Below, piece by piece: positions 1 to 4,207 of a stretch of 6,103 bases of DNA (its first letter is position 1; the number at the start of each line of letters is the position of its first letter). The stretch is taken from assembly GCA_027347805.1 (NCBI GenBank), contig DAIEQP010000414.1, positions 1 to 6,103 of the forward strand, in the 5' to 3' direction. This DNA is from Ignavibacteria bacterium. GTDB taxonomy: Bacteria; Bacteroidota; Ignavibacteria; Ignavibacteriales; Melioribacteraceae. The notes beneath the pieces are model-generated. The model had not been told where the DNA came from, did no database searches, and saw nothing but the letters and a program-made list of their open reading frames with translations. Both the position numbers and the translations under genes were made by a program.

Positions 1-745
1 CAAGTTCATCACTTCCAAGATCGGCAATTTTATAATGAAGATTACCGCTTGCAACCTGTTCAGTTGCATGAACTAATTCTTCAACAGGTTTATCAACATA
101 TCGTTTTACGAATAGAGCAATTATAATTCCTACAAGTACAATTGCAATAAGTGAAAATACAATCCCCTGAATTTCATTAGCTTTAATTTGTTTTTCAACT
201 TCTTTCAAAGAAATTGTTACATCTAGCACTCCCAAGACTTTTGCGTTTTGAGGATGAGCATGGCATTCTGCTTCGTAACAAGTAGGTTCATTGTAAATCG
301 GGTTTATTATTCCAAGTACCTGCGCTGAATCTGGATGAACAGTGAAAATTCTTGTTCTATTTGTCATAGAAAGTTTTTCAAGTGGTTTATTTGCTGCATG
401 GCAGGCATAACAACTCTGTGCCTGTTTATCAAGCATATTTCCAATATCATTCAGATTGGAAGAATAAATAATGTCCCCTTCCTTATTCATAATTTTAACA
501 TTATGAATTGCAGGATCTTTACCGATTCTATCGATTATCTGCTGGATATAATCTCTGTCGTTTTTCAGCATAACAAAGCGCGTTGCATTCTTAACACTTT
601 CGCTAAGCTGATTTGCATGTCTCTGTACTTCAGATTTTAATACTTCGGTTTGTTTTGTCAGATTGATATATGAATACAAACCGATAATTAGTACTGCAGT
701 TAAGCTTACAACTAAAATTAATTTCGTACCAAGTTTTTTAAACAT
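1..745 (-). CDS. Membrane sensor protein with periplasmic heme-type motifs and HAMP domain (histidine kinase or chemoreceptor; C-terminus off window)
   Basis: The ATG at 745-743 opens a frame that runs off the left edge after 248 residues. Residues about 8-27 form a first membrane helix, and 194-214 a second. Between them lies a periplasmic sensory domain of about 165 residues. It carries CYACH (C112, C115, H116) and CYEAECH (C156, C161, H162), that is, one canonical CXXCH and one expanded CX4CH, consistent with one or two covalently bound c-type hemes. Residues from about 215 (VKRYVDKPVEELVHATEQV) look like a HAMP linker, so the protein signals to the cytoplasm. The output module (histidine kinase, chemoreceptor or cyclase) is not visible and cannot be named. 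The start lies 1 nt after the stop of the 13-heme cytochrome gene and has no strong Shine-Dalgarno, only a GGAAAG about 18 nt upstream, so translational coupling is likely. From the context I infer that it senses redox state or a heme ligand in the compartment where the cytochrome works. Confidence 0.82.
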   Translation of the reverse strand, partial: MFKKLGTKLILVVSLTAVLIIGLYSYINLTKQTEVLKSEVQRHANQLSESVKNATRFVMLKNDRDYIQQIIDRIGKDPAIHNVKIMNKEGDIIYSSNLNDIGNMLDKQAQSCYACHAANKPLEKLSMTNRTRIFTVHPDSAQVLGIINPIYNEPTCYEAECHAHPQNAKVLGVLDVTISLKEVEKQIKANEIQGIVFSLIAIVLVGIIIALFVKRYVDKPVEELVHATEQVASGNLHYKIADLGSDEL

Positions 746-746
746 T

Positions 747-1874
747 TTATTTTTTTATCATCTTTCCAGGTTTATCTTTTGGATATACTTTGTCTTCATG
801 GCAATTCTTGCATGTTGGTTTTGCAAAATTCTTTTCCTGATGACATTCGGTACAATCCAAATCACTGTGAATTTCATCTAATTGTAAACCGGTTACAGCA
901 TGTTTAAAGTTTTCTTTCGTCCATGTGCCATGACATAAACTGCAATCAGCTTTCAGCCCGCTGAATTTTGCTTTAGTAGTATGGCATCTATTGCATGTTA
1001 GCTTGCTGTGATTTTTAAGAATATCAAAACCTGTTCTTGCAACATGGCTGAATCCAGGCTTAACAGAATTTGAGTGACACATGCTGCAGTTTGTTTTTAC
1101 ATTATGGCAGTTATCACAGACTGCATGCTTATCTGCAACTGTTCTACTTGAAAGCGATGCCTGTTTATTTTTTGCATGACATTTATTGCAGCTTTGATCA
1201 GTGTGGCAGTTTTCGCAATCGAGTCCGAATGTTTTAGTATGATCATTATGATTAAATGTTGCAATTTTTCCATTTGCTTTCGGTGTATCATACTTTACAA
1301 TTTCTGGTGCCGCAATTTTAGGATGAACAATATTTCCCTGTTTTGCTTTTTCTTGAACAGCCACACTAGCTTGTTTTGAATTGTTAAGTGCATGACAGCT
1401 TTCACATTCTACTTTTCCACTCCATTGTCTGTGACAGTTCATACATTGCTGATGATAAGCTCCCTTTAAATCCGGTTTGCTTATATCTGTTCTTTTTCTT
1501 GAAGCTTCATGACAGTCAGAACATCCAATCACTTTTCCCGGCGGATTATAATGATGACACATTTTACAGCCGCTTCCAAAGCCGCTCATTTCAGCATGAA
1601 CGCGATGCGAAAATTTAACTGGTTTGTATAAATCTGTTTGGCTTCTTAAATGATCAATCGTAATTACATTTGGACTTTCGCCCGGAGTCTGTTCAATTGT
1701 TACCATCTTGTCGCGAGGACAAGGTTTTAAACATAATTTTTCTTTTGTCGGAATTTCACAGCTATGGCACATATTACATTTTAGTGCCTGATTTTGATGT
1801 GAAGGATCAATCTTATTCTGAGCTATTAATAATAATGGCAGCGTAATAATTAATAATAAAATTTTTGTTTTCAT
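747..1874 (-). CDS. Periplasmic 13-heme c-type cytochrome
   Basis: This 375-residue protein has a lysine-containing hydrophobic signal peptide (residues 1 to about 18, likely cut near LIA/QN), so it is exported. It has thirteen CXXCH motifs, with first cysteines at 33, 103, 118, 144, 157, 220, 229, 253, 263, 294, 311, 341 and 355. Fourteen further histidines (26, 75, 90, 93, 108, 141, 184, 209, 212, 250, 277, 289, 325, 336) are enough to supply a distal ligand for every heme, so bis-His low-potential hemes are plausible. A module of Phe-X-His followed by two CXXCH recurs from residues 88, 207, 275 and 323, like cytochrome c3/c7-type repeats. An extra cysteine group (C39, C48, C52) follows heme 1. 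The gene shares an ATGA overlap with the upstream NrfD-like gene and has an AAGAGG ribosome site 9 nt before the ATG. Likely role (inferred): electron acceptor or donor for the adjoining Fe-S/NrfD membrane module. The specific respiratory partner cannot be told from sequence. Confidence 0.93.
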   Translation of the reverse strand: MKTKILLLIITLPLLLIAQNKIDPSHQNQALKCNMCHSCEIPTKEKLCLKPCPRDKMVTIEQTPGESPNVITIDHLRSQTDLYKPVKFSHRVHAEMSGFGSGCKMCHHYNPPGKVIGCSDCHEASRKRTDISKPDLKGAYHQQCMNCHRQWSGKVECESCHALNNSKQASVAVQEKAKQGNIVHPKIAAPEIVKYDTPKANGKIATFNHNDHTKTFGLDCENCHTDQSCNKCHAKNKQASLSSRTVADKHAVCDNCHNVKTNCSMCHSNSVKPGFSHVARTGFDILKNHSKLTCNRCHTTKAKFSGLKADCSLCHGTWTKENFKHAVTGLQLDEIHSDLDCTECHQEKNFAKPTCKNCHEDKVYPKDKPGKMIKK

Positions 1875-3109
1875 TTTGTTGTTCCTCTTAGAGAAAATTT
1901 GGTGTGAGGAGCTGTTGTATCAGGTTCACTTACAATCGGAAAGTTTATAACGAAAAATCTGAATAAAAGAATCTCTAGTGCAACAAATCCTATAGTAACT
2001 GAAATTTCTCCGATTGATGGGAAATATGATTTTACTGCATATGGTGGATTGTATGCAATTAAAAAATTGTTTATACGGTTCATTAAAACACCAAGAATAA
2101 CAAGAAATGATGCAGTTGCCATGGCTACTGGAGATTTTGCAACCTGTCGCGACATAAATAATCTTAACGGAATAATTATTCCTATTAGCAATTCCAATGT
2201 AAACATCACGCTTGCGGCATTGACCTCATACAAGTAGACAAATGTTTTCCTGATCATCATATCGCCAATTTTGAAAGCCAGGTAAACTCCTAAAAGAGGG
2301 GCAACAATGTTAGATAGATTTGAAAGTATATGTGTCTCTGGTTTTAAACCGAAGGATTTTGAAGTAATTACTGATTCCATTATTACCATTGGTAAGCCTA
2401 CAGTAATAGCAGAAAGCAAAAATAAAAGCGGAAGAATCGGTGTTTGCCAAAGCGGATGCATCTTTGGTCCGGCTATAACCATCAATGTTCCAAGCGAAGA
2501 TTGATGCAAACAGGAAAGAACAACACCTGCAATAATGAAGACAAACATTGTCTTTTCTAAACCTCTATCAAGGATGCGTAAGAATTTATCAACAGGCTGA
2601 TTAAATTTTTTCAGAAATCCAGGGAGATTTACTTTCCCGATAAATCTTTCTGTTACAATTGGAAGAAACTCTATATAAAGAACAGTCAGATAGATCATAA
2701 CGCAGATACCAACTTCAAAAAGAACAGAACTTCCATTCCACATTAACAGCGGATGCCAGATAAAATAATAACGACCAAGATCAATCATTACACTTGCCGC
2801 AACGAATGTATAGCCAAGTGTTGCTGTAAGAAGTGCTGGACGAATAATTGCATGATATTGGTCCTTATGCATTATATGACCCAAGGCAGCGGTTGTAAAA
2901 CCGCCGGCTGCAAGTGCAACTCCTGCGGCTACATCAATACCAATCCAAATTCCCCATGGATGCTGATTATCTAAATTAGTAACAGAACCGATTCCAAAAA
3001 CAAATCTTCCCAGTAAAAATATAATTCCGTTTAAAGCAAGAACTGAAAGCCCAATTACAATTGGAGTAAAATATTTTCTTTCCTGTGGTGTTGGTTTCAT
3101 GTTTTCCAT
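1871..3109 (-). CDS. NrfD/HybB-type polytopic membrane subunit (quinone-interacting)
   Basis: This 412-residue integral membrane protein belongs to the NrfD/PsrC superfamily and is closest in feel to HybB, the membrane subunit of periplasmic hydrogenase-2. About ten hydrophobic helices can be drawn, at roughly 16-38, 53-80, 87-112, 124-151, 189-214, 221-248, 261-285, 302-320, 327-352 and 367-393. Features reminiscent of HybB include HPWGIWIGID (50-59), LGRYYFIWHP (111-120), the LHQSSLGTL stretch near 201-209 and NRINNFLIAYNPP (344-356). Family members bind no cofactor of their own; they oxidise or reduce menaquinone and exchange electrons with a partner four-cluster Fe-S protein, which here is the gene just upstream. 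The start at 3109 is supported by GGAG at 3117-3120, 7 nt upstream, inside the last codons of the Fe-S gene. The Fe-S stop is only 1 nt away. The stop overlaps the cytochrome start. No hydrogenase large or small subunit is in the window, so a hydrogenase role should not be assumed from the HybB resemblance. Confidence 0.9.
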   Translation of the reverse strand: MENMKPTPQERKYFTPIVIGLSVLALNGIIFLLGRFVFGIGSVTNLDNQHPWGIWIGIDVAAGVALAAGGFTTAALGHIMHKDQYHAIIRPALLTATLGYTFVAASVMIDLGRYYFIWHPLLMWNGSSVLFEVGICVMIYLTVLYIEFLPIVTERFIGKVNLPGFLKKFNQPVDKFLRILDRGLEKTMFVFIIAGVVLSCLHQSSLGTLMVIAGPKMHPLWQTPILPLLFLLSAITVGLPMVIMESVITSKSFGLKPETHILSNLSNIVAPLLGVYLAFKIGDMMIRKTFVYLYEVNAASVMFTLELLIGIIIPLRLFMSRQVAKSPVAMATASFLVILGVLMNRINNFLIAYNPPYAVKSYFPSIGEISVTIGFVALEILLFRFFVINFPIVSEPDTTAPHTKFSLRGTTK

Positions 3110-3110
3110 A

Positions 3111-4016
3111 TTAATTCTCCGTATCCGTCTCGTTATGTTTCTTGTTTTTATTTATCCACATAATTCCTCCGAGTAACGCATACAGAGCAACGGGTGGCAC
3201 AAAGTAACTGAAAATTCCATGTTGAATTGCTTCACTGACACCGGGTGCGGGATCTTTACCAAGTTTTGGAAAATCTAATTGTTCAAATTCCTTGCTGGAT
3301 AAATACAACCATGATGTTCCGCCAACTTCGTACTCGCCGAAAATCCTATTAATATATCTGTGAGGATAATTTTTGATTTTTTCTTTTGCCGTTCTAATTA
3401 AATCTTCTCTTCTTCCATAAGTTATCGCTTCAACCGGACAAATTTCTGTGCATGCCGGAATTTTTCCTGATGCTGTTCGGTTAATGCAGAAATCGCATTT
3501 CTTGATATCTGGCTTAAGCGCTTTTTCAAATTCAAATGCCGGTATTTGAAATGGACAGGCTACCATACAGTAGCGGCATCCTATACATTTATCAGTATCC
3601 CAAACAACGCTTCCATTTTCTTTTTTTGAAAAAGCACCGACTATACATGCCGAAACACATGCAGGATGATCGCAATGCATACATTGAACTTTTACATTTA
3701 TAGGCAGTTTATCAGAAGTTATGCTTTGATATTCATTTACTACTGTTAGAGCTTTATCATCAGGCCGTCTGACATTCGAAAATACTGATCGGTCATCATA
3801 AGTTTCGATTGAAGCTGTTGGTAAATCGTGTGCAGATTTGCAAGCCCATTCACATTTGCGGCAACCAATACAAACAGTTGTATCAACTAACACTCCCATT
3901 CTATCTTCAGATAAAACATTTTCAGGTGCAGCTTTTGCAGTGCTTGATAATCCTAAAGTCGCAGATCCAATTAGTGCCGAAGTTTTTAAAAAATCCCGGC
4001 GTGAGTGTTTTGCCAT
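3111..4016 (-). CDS. Tat-exported four-cluster [4Fe-4S] ferredoxin-type subunit (HybA/DmsB-like) with C-terminal membrane anchor
   Basis: With the ATG at 4016 the protein has 301 residues. It opens with a twin-arginine signal (SRRDFLK at 5-11, hydrophobic stretch, AKA/AP cleavage site near residue 29). Four cysteine groups follow: 49/52/55/59, 112/115/120/124, 144/147/150/154 and 174/177/189/193. These sixteen cysteines are the set expected for four [4Fe-4S] clusters in the DmsB/NrfC/HybA family. A hydrophobic segment at about 269-288 near the C-terminus is typical of HybA-like members and would anchor the protein on the periplasmic face. Role by family: relays electrons between a NrfD-type quinone subunit (the next gene, 1 nt downstream) and a periplasmic partner, plausibly the 13-heme cytochrome. 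The start at 4016 is preferred because GGAG (4023-4026) lies 6 nt before it and the Tat motif then sits close to the N-terminus. An in-frame ATG at 4028 is possible but less well supported. A TTG-initiated longer form from 4118 is rejected because it would start inside the promoter. Confidence 0.92.
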   Translation of the reverse strand: MAKHSRRDFLKTSALIGSATLGLSSTAKAAPENVLSEDRMGVLVDTTVCIGCRKCEWACKSAHDLPTASIETYDDRSVFSNVRRPDDKALTVVNEYQSITSDKLPINVKVQCMHCDHPACVSACIVGAFSKKENGSVVWDTDKCIGCRYCMVACPFQIPAFEFEKALKPDIKKCDFCINRTASGKIPACTEICPVEAITYGRREDLIRTAKEKIKNYPHRYINRIFGEYEVGGTSWLYLSSKEFEQLDFPKLGKDPAPGVSEAIQHGIFSYFVPPVALYALLGGIMWINKNKKHNETDTEN

Positions 4017-4022
4017 AAATTT

Positions 4023-4026
4023 CTCC
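4023..4026 (-). promoter_or_regulatory. Ribosome binding site deciding the Fe-S gene start
   Basis: GGAG lies 6 nt upstream of the ATG at 4016 on the minus strand. It overlaps the alternative ATG at 4028-4026, which itself has only a poor purine-rich stretch upstream. This favours initiation at 4016, placing the twin-arginine motif at residues 5-11. Confidence 0.6.
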
Positions 4027-4039
4027 ATTTTTATTTCTA

Positions 4040-4053
4040 CTTCTTCAAAGAAG
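4040..4053. repeat. CTTCTT/AAGAAG inverted repeat in the operon leader
   Basis: A 6-bp perfect inverted repeat with a 2-nt centre lies between the predicted transcription start and the start codon of the Fe-S gene. Its position would suit a regulator operator downstream of the promoter. No regulator family is recognised from the motif, and an arm this short can arise by chance. Confidence 0.25.
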
Positions 4054-4069
4054 CTCAAAATCCTATTGT

Positions 4070-4083
4070 GGATATTTTTATCC
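4070..4083 (-). other. Small perfect inverted repeat at the predicted mRNA 5' end
   Basis: GGATA and TATCC arms (5 bp) flank a 4-nt loop right at the predicted transcription start of the minus-strand operon. The TATCC arm could instead pair with a GGAT at 4061-4064 further into the leader (minus-strand ATCC, six-nt loop). It may be a 5' stabilising hairpin or chance in AT-rich DNA. The stem is short, so the functional claim is weak. Confidence 0.25.
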
Positions 4084-4087
4084 CTTT

Positions 4088-4118
4088 CAAACTTACAGCG
4101 TACAATAATTGGTGTCAA
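4088..4118 (-). promoter_or_regulatory. Promoter of the Fe-S/NrfD/cytochrome/sensor operon
   Basis: Read on the minus strand, TTGACA (4118-4113) is followed after exactly 17 nt by TAAGTTTG (4095-4088). The second box matches the TAnnTTTG -7 element known for the primary sigma factor of Bacteroidota, while the first is a full TTGACA. Transcription would begin near 4083-4080, leaving a leader of about 65 nt before the ATG at 4016. This promoter serves the whole minus-strand unit, since no other intergenic space exists before the left edge. Confidence 0.65.
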
Positions 4119-4147
4119 TCAAAAAGATGAGGGTATCAGATTAAAAC

Positions 4148-4178
4148 TTTAAAAAACCCGAAAAAATCTTTACCTTCC
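4148..4178 (+). promoter_or_regulatory. Possible promoter of the aromatic-biosynthesis fusion gene
   Basis: TTTAAA (4148-4153) and TACCTTCC (4171-4178) are separated by 17 nt, the same spacing as in the divergent promoter. The second box keeps only the TAnnTT part of TAnnTTTG. It would give a leader of roughly 25 nt before the ATG at 4208. The match is partial and no other candidate is better. No attenuator or leader peptide for phenylalanine is visible in this short gap. Confidence 0.3.
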
Positions 4179-4207
4179 GCCCACGATTTTAACAACTAAA
4201 GAATAAA

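Noticed and set aside
335..881. Plus-strand open frames of 101 and 72 codons
   Set aside because: They lie antisense to the sensor and the end of the cytochrome gene, both of which show clear protein motifs. Their products are low-complexity, Phe/Ile/Cys-rich strings with no recognisable domain.
1176..1618. Plus-strand open frames antisense to the cytochrome
   Set aside because: They are shadows of the repeated CXXCH codons on the other strand; the minus frame has 13 heme motifs and a signal peptide.
2049..2974. Several plus-strand open frames of 62-73 codons
   Set aside because: They are antisense to the NrfD-like gene, have no ribosome sites that stand out, and show no family resemblance.
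1871..4016. Reading the Fe-S and NrfD-like genes as hydrogenase-2 subunits hybA and hybB
   Set aside because: Sequence resemblance is to the broad family, but no hydrogenase large or small subunit or maturation gene is in the window, and the partner gene is a multiheme cytochrome.
4017..4118. N-terminal extension of the Fe-S protein beginning with TTG at 4118
   Set aside because: The TTG is part of the predicted -35 box, the extension has no ribosome site, and it would bury the twin-arginine signal 38 residues into the protein. ATG at 4016 has GGAG 6 nt upstream.
3809..4152. Plus-strand open frames of 69 and 104 codons, the longer reaching into the intergenic region
   Set aside because: Mostly antisense to the Tat signal and first cluster of the Fe-S gene. 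The longer one crosses the minus-strand promoter and its product has no recognisable domain.
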